A stretch of 64,000 nt of DNA from Nostoc sphaeroides (GCF_003443655.1 NZ_CP031941.1:3284501-3348500), one strand, 5' to 3'; positions 17,738-26,894 are shown, numbered from the stretch's first letter. Notes: generated by a model from the letters alone, not told the origin. Made by a program: numbers and translations.

Positions 17738-18277
17738 TTATTTGAAGCGATAGCCAAAACCGCCATTGATGCTAACAGCAGGAGTATCGCTATTTTGGTA
17801 AGCACGAAGTCCGACTTTGGCGTTAGTGTAGACGAGGAAATTGTTAGCAACTTCCGATTCAACACCAGCACCTACCACTACTGAATCTTTGTTACCTATG
17901 GGAGTTGGCGAGCCATCTTTTTCTACAAAAGAATAACCACCAGTTAAATAGGCATTAGTTCTATTAGCGATAGGCACATCCACAGAAAGTTCTGGGATAA
18001 TAGCACTTGTCTTATCACTCCAGAGGACATTACCGCGTGCAGAAAATGGCGTAGTTCCTAATTTCACGCGACCTGTGACATTACCACCAAATGTGGCATC
18101 ATCATTGATACCTTGTCCGCCACTGGTAACACCAGCTGCAACACCAGCACCAACATAGCTAGCATCAGTACCTTTTTTGGTTTCAGCAGAAGCTTGACTA
18201 GCTGAGAGAACAAGAGGAGCAATTAGTAAAGAAGACAATGCAGAAATTGTCATGAAAGACTTGAGTAAGCGGTTCAT
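17738..18277 (-). CDS. Small secreted outer-membrane beta-barrel-like protein
   Basis: About 179 residues. The N-terminus is a clear Sec signal peptide (basic NRLLKSF, hydrophobic ALSSLLIAPLVLS, cleavage after ASA). The mature part is a series of alternating hydrophobic/polar strands with Gly/Asn turns, ending in GGFGYRFK, typical of an eight-strand outer-membrane barrel. I chose the ATG at 18277; a TTG four codons upstream is an inferior start. Function unknown. The long upstream region (18278-18670) is shared with the divergent gene at 18671. Confidence 0.8.
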   Translation of the reverse strand: MNRLLKSFMTISALSSLLIAPLVLSASQASAETKKGTDASYVGAGVAAGVTSGGQGINDDATFGGNVTGRVKLGTTPFSARGNVLWSDKTSAIIPELSVDVPIANRTNAYLTGGYSFVEKDGSPTPIGNKDSVVVGAGVESEVANNFLVYTNAKVGLRAYQNSDTPAVSINGGFGYRFK

Positions 18278-18670
18278 AATTTTTACCAAATTTTGTATTT
18301 TTTCCTTGTATATTCCAAGTCGAAAGTTGTATGAGAATGTTCCAAATGTTTCCTAAATTTTATTAAATGAATGTTGCTATTGATGCATAACCCTTACAGG
18401 TTAACTATCCCTAAAAATCATAAATAAGCTGTTATAATTACATTCAATGTCTTCTCATCTGGGTTATTTGTTCCAAAAATAGACGCTTTTAAAACTGGCA
18501 CAATATTTGGAACTAAAACTAAGTCGGGAAATGGTAAATAAAATACCCGATTAACAATTTTTTGCCGAGCTTTTCATAGATGATGAAAAGTAGGCTGTAG
18601 CATCTGTTGCAACAAGCTATAGAGGGAATCTATAAAGTTAATTTTGAGCAATTCTTGTGGAGAATGAATA
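18278..18670. other. Divergent intergenic region
   Basis: About 390 bases without a gene. AT-rich, with no dispersed repeat of the kinds seen elsewhere. It should hold promoters for the barrel protein and the ADP-ribosylglycohydrolase. No clear regulator site recognised. Confidence 0.5.
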
Positions 18671-19612
18671 ATGCTAACCGCTACAAAAACGTTGTCTGGT
18701 TTGATGGGTTTATGTGTCGGTGATGCGTTGGGTGTGCCGGTGGAGTTTACTAGCCGCGCTGAACGAGTAAAATCTCCAGTGACAACGATGCAGGGTTATG
18801 GCACATGGAATCAACCACCAGGAACTTGGTCGGATGATAGTTCCTTAAGCTTTTGCTTGGCAGAATGCCTTTGCAGGGGGTATTCGTTGGATGCTATAGC
18901 CAATTCCTTCTGGCGTTGGTACAAGGAGGCTTACTGGACTCCCCGTGGCGATGTCTTTGATATTGGTCAAACTACCCACACAGCAATTATGCGCCTGAAA
19001 CAGGGAGTTGTTCCCCATCAGGCGGGTGGTAAGGTTGAAAATAGTAATGGCAATGGTTCCTTGATGAGAATCTTGCCGATGGCTTATTGTCACAGAAACT
19101 TAACTTTAGGCGAATTGTTGGCACGGGTACATGATGTTTCGGCGATTACTCATGCTCATGCGCGATCGCAGATGGCCTGTGGCATTTATATTAGTATTGC
19201 AGTGGCGCTCTTGGAAGGGGCTGACCCCCAAACAGCTTATTTACAAGGGTTGCAAGATATCCAACCAATTTATTCTGTGCGGGAATTTTTATTAGAGAAG
19301 CCGCATTTTGGCAGAATTTTGAGTGGTGAGATTGCCAAGGTACCAGTAGAAGAGATTAATTCTGGTGGCTATGTGATTGATACCTTAGAATCATCCCTGT
19401 GGTGTTTATTAAATAGCTCGTCTTATTCTGAAGCGGTGTTGAAAGCTGTTAACTTAGGTGGAGATACTGATACTACTGCTGCTGTCACCGGTGGGTTAGC
19501 GGGAATTTATTACGGCGTGGAAAATATTCCCAAACAATGGATAAATCAAATTGCTCGTAGACAGGACATTATCTACTTGGCAGAGCGTTTTGCAAGGGCT
19601 GTCTACAGTTAG
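18671..19612 (+). CDS. ADP-ribosylglycohydrolase family protein (DraG-like)
   Basis: Predicted to remove ADP-ribose from a protein or small molecule with two Mg2+ ions. Metal-ligand motifs are GTWSDDSS (near 57-64) and the C-terminal GGDTDTTAAVTGGLAG (near 264-279). The N-terminal GLCVGDALGVPVEF is also diagnostic. Length (313) is normal for the family. DraG proper reactivates nitrogenase reductase. No draT or nif gene is nearby, so that specific role is not supported. Confidence 0.9.
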   Translation: MLTATKTLSGLMGLCVGDALGVPVEFTSRAERVKSPVTTMQGYGTWNQPPGTWSDDSSLSFCLAECLCRGYSLDAIANSFWRWYKEAYWTPRGDVFDIGQTTHTAIMRLKQGVVPHQAGGKVENSNGNGSLMRILPMAYCHRNLTLGELLARVHDVSAITHAHARSQMACGIYISIAVALLEGADPQTAYLQGLQDIQPIYSVREFLLEKPHFGRILSGEIAKVPVEEINSGGYVIDTLESSLWCLLNSSSYSEAVLKAVNLGGDTDTTAAVTGGLAGIYYGVENIPKQWINQIARRQDIIYLAERFARAVYS

Positions 19613-19683
19613 AGTTAGGAGTTATAAGTTAAGAGTTAAGAATTATGAAACTCCTAACTCCTAACTCCTAACTCCTAACTCTT
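19609..19683. repeat. GAGTTAGGAGTTA / TAACTCCTAACTC inverted 7-bp repeat
   Basis: A purine-rich arm (AGTTAGGAGTTATAAGTTAA) and a complementary arm of four CTCCTAA units form a long imperfect hairpin. It fills the space between two convergent genes. Similar structures lie at 32867-32985 and 37177-37255. Confidence 0.85.
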
Positions 19684-20695
19684 AAACCGTAGACAAGGAA
19701 TAGACCTGACCATCAATTAGCAGTCGTGTAATGCCCTTAGCTTGCAAATGAGTCCGAGCCTTATGGAGCATTTTACTATCAGGAACTTTAATCACGCGAT
19801 CGCGCTTGGTAGAAAAGCGCTTGGCTACACGATGGTTATCAAACACTGGTAGAGTTCTTTGCTGGGTTTCCAGGCTGGGAATTTGCCCCAAATCACCAAA
19901 GTCCTTGAGAGGACGGGTAATTAATTCCGAGGAACGGTCAATCACCAAATAGCAAGTTTTTGGCAAATTGGCTATCGACAGAGGTAAAACTTGAACTGAT
20001 GCTTCACCTGGTCTTCGTTTTGTGACTAAAGGTCTTTCCTCATCCAAGTCATCATCATCAAAATCTTCTTCCTCAAAGTCATCATCTTCTAAATCATCAT
20101 CTTCTAAATCGTCCAAATCCTCCGATTCGTCTAGTAAATCTTCACCCAGCATCTGCGCGATGACTGCTGCTCCTGGATGTTTATCCTTTAGCGGTGGGAT
20201 GGGGATGCTGACTATTTCTGGCAGCTTTGGCTCTGGAGTTTCTAATTTCTCTGTAACTCGCAGCTTTGGTTTTTCCGTCGCCGAGGGGCGTCGCCGCACC
20301 CGTCTACTAGCAGCGAGTGACTCCGCCGTTTCCTCTGAGTAAAGTTCCTGCTCTACATGAATTACCCGACGTGGTAGTGGCTCAACCTTTGGCACTTCCA
20401 CAGGGTGGCTCTCAATGATGGGTGGAACTTCTATCTCCGGCTCTGGTTGAGTCAGCAGAGGTAACTGCTCGTAGCTTACCTGCGCCCTACCCTCAGGAGT
20501 TCTCGCAGCCCGCTTTAAGGAGACTAAGTATTCATACTCATCTTCTGGCAAAGTGCTTTTGAGCAGACGACTAATTGTCGAGTTACTCACACCATAGCGG
20601 TCTGCCAAAGTTGAGGTTGTTTCGGCAGTCTCTCGATATAACTTCAGAATTTCTTGCTTGTCAGAGTCTGTTAATTTTCTCACGGTAGATACCAA
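19682..20695 (-). CDS. HTH-domain protein with acidic linker and conserved C-terminal domain
   Basis: 337 residues, function unknown. Residues 1-50 form a transposase/MerR-style helix-turn-helix (KQEILKLYRE...LADRYGVSNSTISRLL), so DNA binding is likely. A Pro/Glu-rich linker follows, then a very acidic stretch near 190-225 (DDLEDDDLEDDDFEEEDF), and a C-terminal globular domain of about 100 residues starting VLPLSIANLPKTCYLVID. There is no transposase catalytic triad, so it looks like a regulator or nucleoid-associated protein. Its start is 9 bases after the stop of the membrane-protein gene at 20705, so the two are an operon. Confidence 0.72.
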   Translation of the reverse strand: MVSTVRKLTDSDKQEILKLYRETAETTSTLADRYGVSNSTISRLLKSTLPEDEYEYLVSLKRAARTPEGRAQVSYEQLPLLTQPEPEIEVPPIIESHPVEVPKVEPLPRRVIHVEQELYSEETAESLAASRRVRRRPSATEKPKLRVTEKLETPEPKLPEIVSIPIPPLKDKHPGAAVIAQMLGEDLLDESEDLDDLEDDDLEDDDFEEEDFDDDDLDEERPLVTKRRPGEASVQVLPLSIANLPKTCYLVIDRSSELITRPLKDFGDLGQIPSLETQQRTLPVFDNHRVAKRFSTKRDRVIKVPDSKMLHKARTHLQAKGITRLLIDGQVYSLSTV

Positions 20696-20704
20696 AAATC
20701 TTTA

Positions 20705-21556
20705 CTAAGCTCGTTTTCGTCCACTGGTACGGCGCGTTCGTCTTAGTGATGCGTCATATTCTAAGACAGCGCCCAAACCAAATAACACTCCACTAAACAC
20801 CCAAAACACTTCTAATATCTCTCCACTTTGATAATTGGGGCCTTGGGCATATTTAAACCACATATCTGCAATGTAAAGCGAAAAGGCCGCGGCTGCAATC
20901 ATTCGCCAAGACTGGGAAACTCTTCCCCCCCAAAAGGCTAGTAGCAGAGTGGTAGCAATAATTAACAAAACCACATCGCTAACTACGTAAAACCAATTCA
21001 AAATAGCGACTAGCAGTTCTGAGGGTGTTCCCTGCTGCATAGAAATCCACCATGCTAACAAACTACCGAAAACTGCAATTGCTAACACAATTAGCCACTG
21101 CCATTTTTCCAGATTGATTCGCCTGGAAGCCACAGCTAAAATCATGCCTGCGCCAAGTAATAGATAAGTCAGTACAAAAAATATATCGCCTACAGACACA
21201 TCCGGTTCATCTTTTAAAACTATTTCCGTATAGCCGAAAATTATCCCCCCGACGAAATAGGAAAGCATACCTAAGCCAATCAAGAGCCAAACATTTCGAC
21301 CACTGACGATTTGCGGACTCAGCCAGTTCCTCAAGCATAAGATACCGGCAGCCAAATAAGCGAAAGCTTCAAAAATATTTGTGCCAATCACATACCACTC
21401 GGCGCGGCTTTCTATGCCATCTGCTCCGGGAACTTTGGCACTAAATAACAAAAAGTATAGCAGTGCTAGTACGGCCCAGCCAATATTAGCTAAGACAATG
21501 TTCTGAGTGGTGAAAATTGATTTAGAAAGGAACGAATTTTCGTAAGAGTTATTCAT
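20705..21556 (-). CDS. Conserved multi-pass membrane protein, unknown function
   Basis: 283 residues with about seven hydrophobic segments (for example NIGWAVLALLYFLLFSA, IFFVLTYLLLGAGMILAV and VVLLIIATTLLLAFWGG) and a basic C-terminal tail RRTRRTSGRKRA. No enzymatic motif recognised. First gene of a two-gene unit with the HTH protein, which suggests, without proving, a membrane sensor/regulator pairing. Confidence 0.75.
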   Translation of the reverse strand: MNNSYENSFLSKSIFTTQNIVLANIGWAVLALLYFLLFSAKVPGADGIESRAEWYVIGTNIFEAFAYLAAGILCLRNWLSPQIVSGRNVWLLIGLGMLSYFVGGIIFGYTEIVLKDEPDVSVGDIFFVLTYLLLGAGMILAVASRRINLEKWQWLIVLAIAVFGSLLAWWISMQQGTPSELLVAILNWFYVVSDVVLLIIATTLLLAFWGGRVSQSWRMIAAAAFSLYIADMWFKYAQGPNYQSGEILEVFWVFSGVLFGLGAVLEYDASLRRTRRTSGRKRA

Positions 21557-21681
21557 AAAACAAGACTTATGTAGATGCTCTCTGGCAGTATTTTGAGTTA
21601 AAGGACTGTATATCTAGCAGTGTGTCTGCTAAGTGATGCACAATCGTACACCAAAAGCAAGTGCCATTGGTAATAATTTTG

Positions 21682-22341
21682 TTACTGCCATAGTTTACCC
21701 AGTGGCGATTGATTTAGCCAAGTGATAAACAGCGATCGCTCGGCTTCTGGCATATCTTCTAGCTTATAAATCACTTGTTTGGTAAAATTAGCATTGCCAA
21801 AATAGCCCTTTCCTAATCGATGCAGTTCTTGTAACAGGATAACTACATGATTTTCTTGCCAATCAGGTATTTTGGCTGTCGGTAACGGATTAGTAGATAC
21901 CAAATATTTAACTGCTTCAAGGGTTGATGCTTGGGGAAATTGCTTCTGCTGTAATACTTCGGCAATATCTTTTTCAAATAATGCAGCTTGTTTAGCACCT
22001 AAAAACTCTTCAATGTCGATAGAAACACCCTGCAACAGCAAAATACTGGCTTGGATTAAAATCGCCGTTTTGCCATGACCACCTGTATCATTATCCAGTT
22101 GCTCTAAACGGATTTTACCCCAAACACTAAAACGTTCGGGTTCTTCGAGTAAAACACAGGCTTTACCTCGGTTATCCGTTAATTCTCTCCATAAGGCTCT
22201 AGCTTCTTCTTCTTGACTAGCTTTAAATACGCTAATCAAGCGAAAAGTCTGCCCTTGATAACTGAGAATCGGCACCTGCTGATCCTTTTTTGGGTGCTGA
22301 ATGCTTGATATTTCAACATCCTGCCGTTTGAGAATAAACAT
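21682..22341 (-). CDS. Conserved hypothetical protein, probably cyanobacteria-specific
   Basis: 219 residues, soluble, no motif I can assign. The sequence is fully coding in character: mixed alpha/beta N-terminus (VPILSYQGQTFRLISVF), then a helical C-terminal half including ITWLNQSPLGKLW. ATG at 22341. It is separated by about 125 bases from the membrane-protein gene and may belong to the same transcription unit. Function unknown. Confidence 0.7.
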   Translation of the reverse strand: MFILKRQDVEISSIQHPKKDQQVPILSYQGQTFRLISVFKASQEEEARALWRELTDNRGKACVLLEEPERFSVWGKIRLEQLDNDTGGHGKTAILIQASILLLQGVSIDIEEFLGAKQAALFEKDIAEVLQQKQFPQASTLEAVKYLVSTNPLPTAKIPDWQENHVVILLQELHRLGKGYFGNANFTKQVIYKLEDMPEAERSLFITWLNQSPLGKLWQ

Positions 22342-22630
22342 GGCACTAGCAAATAACTCCTCACAGGGGCACTCTTAATATGGAATATATAATGGCATTT
22401 GGCAGCATCGCCAAGGCTGAAATTACCTAGCATACTGTGGAAATGAGCCTAGCGATCGCCAGATTCTTCCCGAAGGTAGCCACCCAGAGGGCGTTGGCGT
22501 TAACAGGCAAATAACCCCTTGACAACTCAATATATCTAAACCAATACTCCATCTGTTTCGTTTTTAGTGTAAATTGACTAGCTAGCGACTAGCATCTTAG
22601 CCTTGCTAGTGGTAAATCTGCAATTTTTGA
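22342..22630. other. Intergenic region with dispersed repeats
   Basis: No gene seen. Contains a GCGATCGC octamer and a CCCGAAGGTAGCCACCCAGA-type repeat near 22468-22490. AT-rich beyond 22510. Confidence 0.5.
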
Positions 22631-22660
22631 TTGCTTCTTGGTAAGAAAAGACGATATAAT
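22631..22660 (+). promoter_or_regulatory. Sigma-70-type promoter of tRNA-Arg
   Basis: TTGCTT (22631-22636), an 18-base spacer and a perfect TATAAT (22655-22660), ending 38 bases before the tRNA. The -10 box is consensus and the -35 box is close to it. Confidence 0.6.
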
Positions 22661-22698
22661 AGTGTAGGTGACTCCATAAGGAGCCATTAATTTATGTT

Positions 22699-22771
22699 GG
22701 GCGCGTAGCTCAGTGGATAGAGCCACGGATTTCTAATCCGTTGGTCGCAGGTTCGAACCCTGCCGCGCTCG
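22699..22771 (+). tRNA. tRNA-Arg (anticodon UCU)
   Basis: Complete cloverleaf of 73 nt. The acceptor stem GGGCGCG pairs with CGCGCTC plus discriminator G. The anticodon stem ACGGA/TCCGT encloses loop TTTCTAA with anticodon TCT, and the T arm contains GGTTCGAACC. No intron. CCA is not encoded. Confidence 0.95.
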
Positions 22772-22843
22772 TTTTAACTTAATACGAACCTTAAAGAAGC
22801 CTTTTCATGGTAATTTACCAAATAGGCTTGAGAGTTCATATAA

Positions 22844-23497
22844 ATGCACCACACAAAAGATAAGGGTGATCTAGCAGCTGCTAAAGTGATAGCAGATTTA
22901 GTCGAGAAAGAATATTCGGTTTTTGTACCAGTAGTAACTGAACATGCACCCTTTGATTTGATTGCCTACAAAAATGGCAAATGTTATAGAATTCAAGCTA
23001 AATACAGTTGTGATGGCACACTGAAAAATAAAAGCAATTGGGCAGACAAGAATGGTTGTCATGAAAAAAAATATAAATCTGATGACTTTGATTTCTATGG
23101 TCTTTATTTGCCAGATATAAACAAAGTAGTATATCCATCAATCACGTTTGGCGGTTGCGGTATTAGGACAACGCCACCTAAATCACCCAATCCTTTTTAT
23201 TGGTGGGAAGATTTTACAGATTTAACTGAAGTAGCACTTAAGCGAACCTACAAGGAGTTTGGGGTTGACTTAACAACTAGAAAGGTTAACCCAGATTCTA
23301 GAATTCATACTAGAAAAGTAGAAAGACCATCAAAAGAAGAACTAGAAAAACTAGTTTGGGAAAAGCCAACAGCGCAAATTGGGAGAGATTTTGGCGTGTC
23401 TGACAAGGCTGTAGAAAAGTGGTGTAAAGTCTATGGGATAGAAAAGCCACCTAGAGGGTATTGGGTGAAAAAGGTTTATGGAAAAGTGGAGTCTTGA
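22844..23497 (+). CDS. PD-(D/E)XK homing-type endonuclease (I-Ssp6803I-like) with C-terminal HTH
   Basis: 217-residue predicted DNA endonuclease. The N-terminal 120 residues have the layout of the intron-associated PD-(D/E)XK family: KGDLAAAKVIADL helix, PFDLIAY (metal-binding Asp), then CYRIQAKYS supplying a Q-x-K in place of E-x-K, a variant known in I-Ssp6803I-type enzymes. The C-terminal 60 residues (PSKEELEKLVW...IGRDFGVSDKAVEKWC) are a helix-turn-helix of the kind attached to homing nucleases. It begins 72 bases after tRNA-Arg, but that tRNA has no intron. A solitary restriction-like nuclease is the alternative. Confidence 0.8.
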   Translation: MHHTKDKGDLAAAKVIADLVEKEYSVFVPVVTEHAPFDLIAYKNGKCYRIQAKYSCDGTLKNKSNWADKNGCHEKKYKSDDFDFYGLYLPDINKVVYPSITFGGCGIRTTPPKSPNPFYWWEDFTDLTEVALKRTYKEFGVDLTTRKVNPDSRIHTRKVERPSKEELEKLVWEKPTAQIGRDFGVSDKAVEKWCKVYGIEKPPRGYWVKKVYGKVES

Positions 23498-23552
23498 AAA
23501 GAAACCCAAATCCCAAATAGAGTACAGAAGTCTCACTACTTTTACCACAAAA

Positions 23553-24344
23553 TCAAAATAAACTGGTTTGTATAGAGTTATCTAGTTCAAATTTTCCTCT
23601 TTTGGATACATAATCAATTAATTTAACCCAATCAATTTGATTGTTTTTCATAAAATTGAGTATAAAGTCTTGAGTCATTTCGTTAAGTTTTGCAAAATAT
23701 GCAGATTTAAATTTTTCATCTCTCTCTTTTGCTTTTTCATCAATTGGCACAATTATTTCTTGATAAAGATTATCATCATTAGATATAAAATACCAAAAAT
23801 CCTGACCAGCATATTTGTAGTAAATTTTATCAATATCTATATTAGTTTTTAAATGTACAGTTTCTCTTCCATACATACAGCCATTTACCGCAATAATTTC
23901 ACTGGTAATACCATTCTGTCTTAAATTTTGTTTTGCAATTTTAAAATTATTTCTCATAGCGGTTATCTGGTCAGAATTAGCCCAGCTAGTTCCAGATTTA
24001 ATTCCTACTATATAATAAATTCCGTCTCTTTCAAATTCTAAGTCTACACTTTTAAAATTAGATTTGAAACCATTATGTAAACTTTGAGATATATAGATAG
24101 CAAATCCTTCTAGTAAATTGCCAAACATTGTTTCTTCTTGTGAAGAGAGGAAGGCATCGACAATACTTTTTACCAAATCTCCAGCTAATTCAATATTTTT
24201 AGCTTTAAATAAATAAGGGTTTTTCCGCTTTAGAACATCTTTTAAACGTAATTTGTTTAGGCTATTAAGTCTATTGTTATAGAAGGGAGTAACAACTTCC
24301 TCTGAAAGATAGTCATAATAATTATGATAAAGAGAATTATTCAT
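23553..24344 (-). CDS. Type II restriction endonuclease, PmeII family
   Basis: 263 residues. The segments VLKRKNPYLFKAKN, LSSQEETMFGNLLEGFAIYIS and the catalytic stretch DLEFERDGIYYIVGIKSG (Asp, then IKSG providing the Lys of the PD-(D/E)XK fold), followed by TSWANSDQ, match the PmeII-type restriction enzymes. It overlaps the methyltransferase stop/start by 4 bases, so the pair is translationally coupled with the methyltransferase first. Recognition sequence cannot be read from the protein. The gene is clearly AT-richer than its neighbours, suggesting transfer. Confidence 0.85.
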   Translation of the reverse strand: MNNSLYHNYYDYLSEEVVTPFYNNRLNSLNKLRLKDVLKRKNPYLFKAKNIELAGDLVKSIVDAFLSSQEETMFGNLLEGFAIYISQSLHNGFKSNFKSVDLEFERDGIYYIVGIKSGTSWANSDQITAMRNNFKIAKQNLRQNGITSEIIAVNGCMYGRETVHLKTNIDIDKIYYKYAGQDFWYFISNDDNLYQEIIVPIDEKAKERDEKFKSAYFAKLNEMTQDFILNFMKNNQIDWVKLIDYVSKRGKFELDNSIQTSLF

Positions 24345-25246
24345 AATAATTTCAGTTGGGTAGCACTCTTATTGACAGCATTTACCTCCGCTATGGCTAA
24401 CTCATAGTAATCTGGTTTTATTTCTATACCAATATATTCTCTGTTTAACTCTGTTGCAACTACACACGTAGTACCAGATCCCACAAACGGATCAAGCACT
24501 AAATCCCCCTCTTTAGTAAATAATTTTATGAACCATGAAGGAAGTTCTTTAGGAAAAGCAGCACTGTGACTTTTGTTGTTACATTCTGTTGCAAGATGCA
24601 AAACATTTGTGGGATATACCAAATCACGACCTACCCAATTTGCAACTTTCTTACCAAAAGGACTACCAACTTTTGAGTTATCCCGCCTTTTATCTGTTTC
24701 ACTCAAGTTTTTCAGTCGTGACTTAGCCCAATCACCCATTGGAACCATTACTGCCTCTTGGTACATATTAAATTTTTTTTGCTTATTGAATTGTAAACAT
24801 CTCTCCCAAGAATCACGAAAACGATTTGACCATTTACCAGGAAAACAATTTTTCTTATGCCACATAAATTCTTCTGTCCATAACCAACCTTGTTTTTTCA
24901 TCTCCAATATGAGTTCTAAAACATACGTGTGGCGTTCGCTATTAACTACTCTTTCTTTGATGTTCAATATAAATGTTCCATCATCCTTCAAAACTCGCTT
25001 CAATTCTTGAGATATGGGTAAAAACCACTCCACATATTTATCAGGATGAACCCCTCCATACGTATTTTTTCTACTATCAGCATAAGGAGGCGAGGTGACA
25101 ATAAGATCAACAATATTAGACGGAATAGATTGTAGAATATCCAAACAGTCGCCAAGAATAATTTTATTACGCCACTCCTCTAAATTTGGAGCAGATTCAT
25201 TTTGGTCTGAAATTGTAGATATTTCTGAGGAAATACTTAAACTCAT
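24341..25246 (-). CDS. Site-specific DNA methyltransferase (N4-cytosine or N6-adenine type)
   Basis: Protective methyltransferase of the adjacent restriction enzyme. 301 residues, with catalytic motif IV TSPPY (DLIVTSPPYADSR, near 51) ahead of the SAM-binding motif I DPFVGSGTTCVVA near the C-terminus, the permuted beta-class order. TSPPY favours N4-cytosine methylation but does not exclude adenine. Being the upstream gene, it is made before the nuclease. AT-rich like its partner. Confidence 0.9.
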   Translation of the reverse strand: MSLSISSEISTISDQNESAPNLEEWRNKIILGDCLDILQSIPSNIVDLIVTSPPYADSRKNTYGGVHPDKYVEWFLPISQELKRVLKDDGTFILNIKERVVNSERHTYVLELILEMKKQGWLWTEEFMWHKKNCFPGKWSNRFRDSWERCLQFNKQKKFNMYQEAVMVPMGDWAKSRLKNLSETDKRRDNSKVGSPFGKKVANWVGRDLVYPTNVLHLATECNNKSHSAAFPKELPSWFIKLFTKEGDLVLDPFVGSGTTCVVATELNREYIGIEIKPDYYELAIAEVNAVNKSATQLKLL

Positions 25247-25399
25247 TTTTGTAGTACATACAAAATCTTAGAAACTTATTAATAGCATGATTTTTAAACT
25301 CAATGCATGAAAATAAAGCAACAAAATTTTGTAAGCTATTAAAAATATTAGGAGCTTTTAAGCCGCTATTGAACAAAAAGTTTGATTTTCAATAATCAA

Positions 25400-25471
25400 A
25401 GCCCGTGACGAGGATTGAACTCGTGACCTCACCCTTACCAAGGGTGTGCTCTACCACTGAGCCACACGGGC
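25400..25471 (-). tRNA. tRNA-Thr (anticodon GGU)
   Basis: Read on the minus strand, GCCCGTG pairs with CACGGGC. The anticodon loop is TTGGTAA within stem ACCC/GGGT, and the T arm contains GAGTTCAATCC. 72 nt, no CCA encoded. Confidence 0.94.
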
Positions 25472-25562
25472 GAAATTATAATTCCGATTTTTCAGCTAGA
25501 AGTTAAAATGCTGGGAGTTTTGATGTTTACCCAGACATTATAACTTATAACTTCGTAAGTGG

Positions 25563-25645
25563 TGGGCCGGGCTGGATTTGAACCAGCGTAGGCGCTAGCC
25601 AACGGATTTACAGTCCGTCTCCATTAACCACTCGGACACCGACCC
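25563..25645 (-). tRNA. tRNA-Tyr (anticodon GUA)
   Basis: Acceptor GGGTCGG/CCGGCCC, discriminator A, anticodon loop CTGTAAA, a long variable arm as expected for tRNA-Tyr and T arm GGTTCAAATCC. 83 nt. The next three bases on the minus strand read CCA, so the tail is encoded or matches by chance. Confidence 0.94.
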
Positions 25646-25770
25646 GATTTGTCTCACGATTTAAAATCTTAGCACCACCTTTTATAATTAGCAAGTGGTT
25701 AGAAAAAATAACTTTGTGGGTAGAGATCGCAACAAAACTGCGTCTCTACCATCGGGATAAAAAATACTGG

Positions 25771-26745
25771 TTACACGCTCATCTCCAGCATTCGTTGCAT
25801 TGGTCGCAGTGCAGCCAGACGAATATCCTCTGACATAGTAATTTCAGGAGTGCGATTTTTCATTGCCCAGTAGAGCTTTTCTAGGGTGTTTAACCGCATA
25901 AACGGACATTCGTTACAAGCACAGTTATTTATCGGCGGTGCAGGAATAAAATGCTTGTCAGGAGCTAATTTTTGCATTTGGTGAATGATTCCCGGCTCTG
26001 TCGCAACGATAAATTCCTTCGTAGGGCTGCTTTGACAATACTTGAGTAAAGCGGCTGTAGAGCCAATAAAGCTGGCGTGGCGCAATACACTACTTTCACA
26101 TTCTGGATGTGCGATCGCCTCTGCTTCGGGATGGGCAATTTTTAACTGGACAATTTTCTTTTCCGAGAAGGTTTCATGGACAACACAGCTACCTTGCCAT
26201 AGCACCAAATCTCGCCCAGTTTGTTCCATGACGTACCGCCCCAAATTGCGATCTGGGGCAAAAATAATCGGCTGTTCCTTCGGTATCTGTTCTACAATCT
26301 TCACAGCGTTGGAGCTAGTACAAATAATATCGCTCATCGCCTTGATATCAGCAGAGCAGTTGATGTAAGATACCACCAAATGATCTGGATGCGCTGCCTT
26401 AAAAGCTGCAAATTCGTCTGGTGGACAACTGTCTGCTAAAGAACAACCAGCATCCAAATCTGGTAAAATTACTAATTTATCGGGATTCAGTATCTTTGCT
26501 GTTTCTGCCATGAAGTGAACACCAGCAAAGACAATTACATCCGCATTGGTTTTTTCGGCGGCTCTTGCTAGTTGTAATGAATCCCCAATAAAGTCGGCAA
26601 TATCCTGAATATCTGGCTCTTGATAATAATGCGCCAGGATAACGGCGTTGAGTTCTTTTTTGAGACTCTGAATCGCGGCAAATAATAAGAGTGGTAGTTC
26701 ACCCAGTTGGGTTTTTTCTCGTTGAGCTAGTGCAGTAGTAAACAC
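25771..26745 (-). CDS. nadA: Quinolinate synthase
   Basis: Condenses iminoaspartate with dihydroxyacetone phosphate to quinolinate in NAD synthesis, using a 4Fe-4S cluster. The three cluster Cys sit in [11 protein letters not shown] (near 110), [13 protein letters not shown] (near 215) and [11 protein letters not shown] (near 286). [18 protein letters not shown] near residue 40 is diagnostic. 324 residues, normal length. No nadB or nadC in view, so it is a stand-alone gene. Confidence 0.96.
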   Translation of the reverse strand: MFTTALAQREKTQLGELPLLLFAAIQSLKKELNAVILAHYYQEPDIQDIADFIGDSLQLARAAEKTNADVIVFAGVHFMAETAKILNPDKLVILPDLDAGCSLADSCPPDEFAAFKAAHPDHLVVSYINCSADIKAMSDIICTSSNAVKIVEQIPKEQPIIFAPDRNLGRYVMEQTGRDLVLWQGSCVVHETFSEKKIVQLKIAHPEAEAIAHPECESSVLRHASFIGSTAALLKYCQSSPTKEFIVATEPGIIHQMQKLAPDKHFIPAPPINNCACNECPFMRLNTLEKLYWAMKNRTPEITMSEDIRLAALRPMQRMLEMSV

Positions 26746-26894
26746 AGTTTAGGGGTGCTTTATGTTGCAAATGTATATGCTGTGGATTCAATTATAGTAG
26801 TTTTTACCAAAAATAGTGGACGGTTGATATTTTGGGGTTGTGTCCAAATCGGGCTGAGTTTCATATCCTGGAGATAGACGGCAAGGAAAGTGGC

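Noticed and set aside
18671..19612. Assigning DraG with a nitrogenase role
   Set aside because: No draT or nif gene nearby; the family has many other substrates.
20022..20342. Ser/Lys-rich open frame on the plus strand
   Set aside because: Exact antisense of the acidic run in the HTH protein; composition is a shadow of GAT/GAA codons.
24573..25010. 145-codon plus-strand frame
   Set aside because: Antisense to the methyltransferase, whose catalytic motifs are intact.
22699..25471. Integrated element with tRNA attachment-site duplication
   Set aside because: No integrase and no visible repeat of the tRNA-Arg 3' end at the other side of the island.
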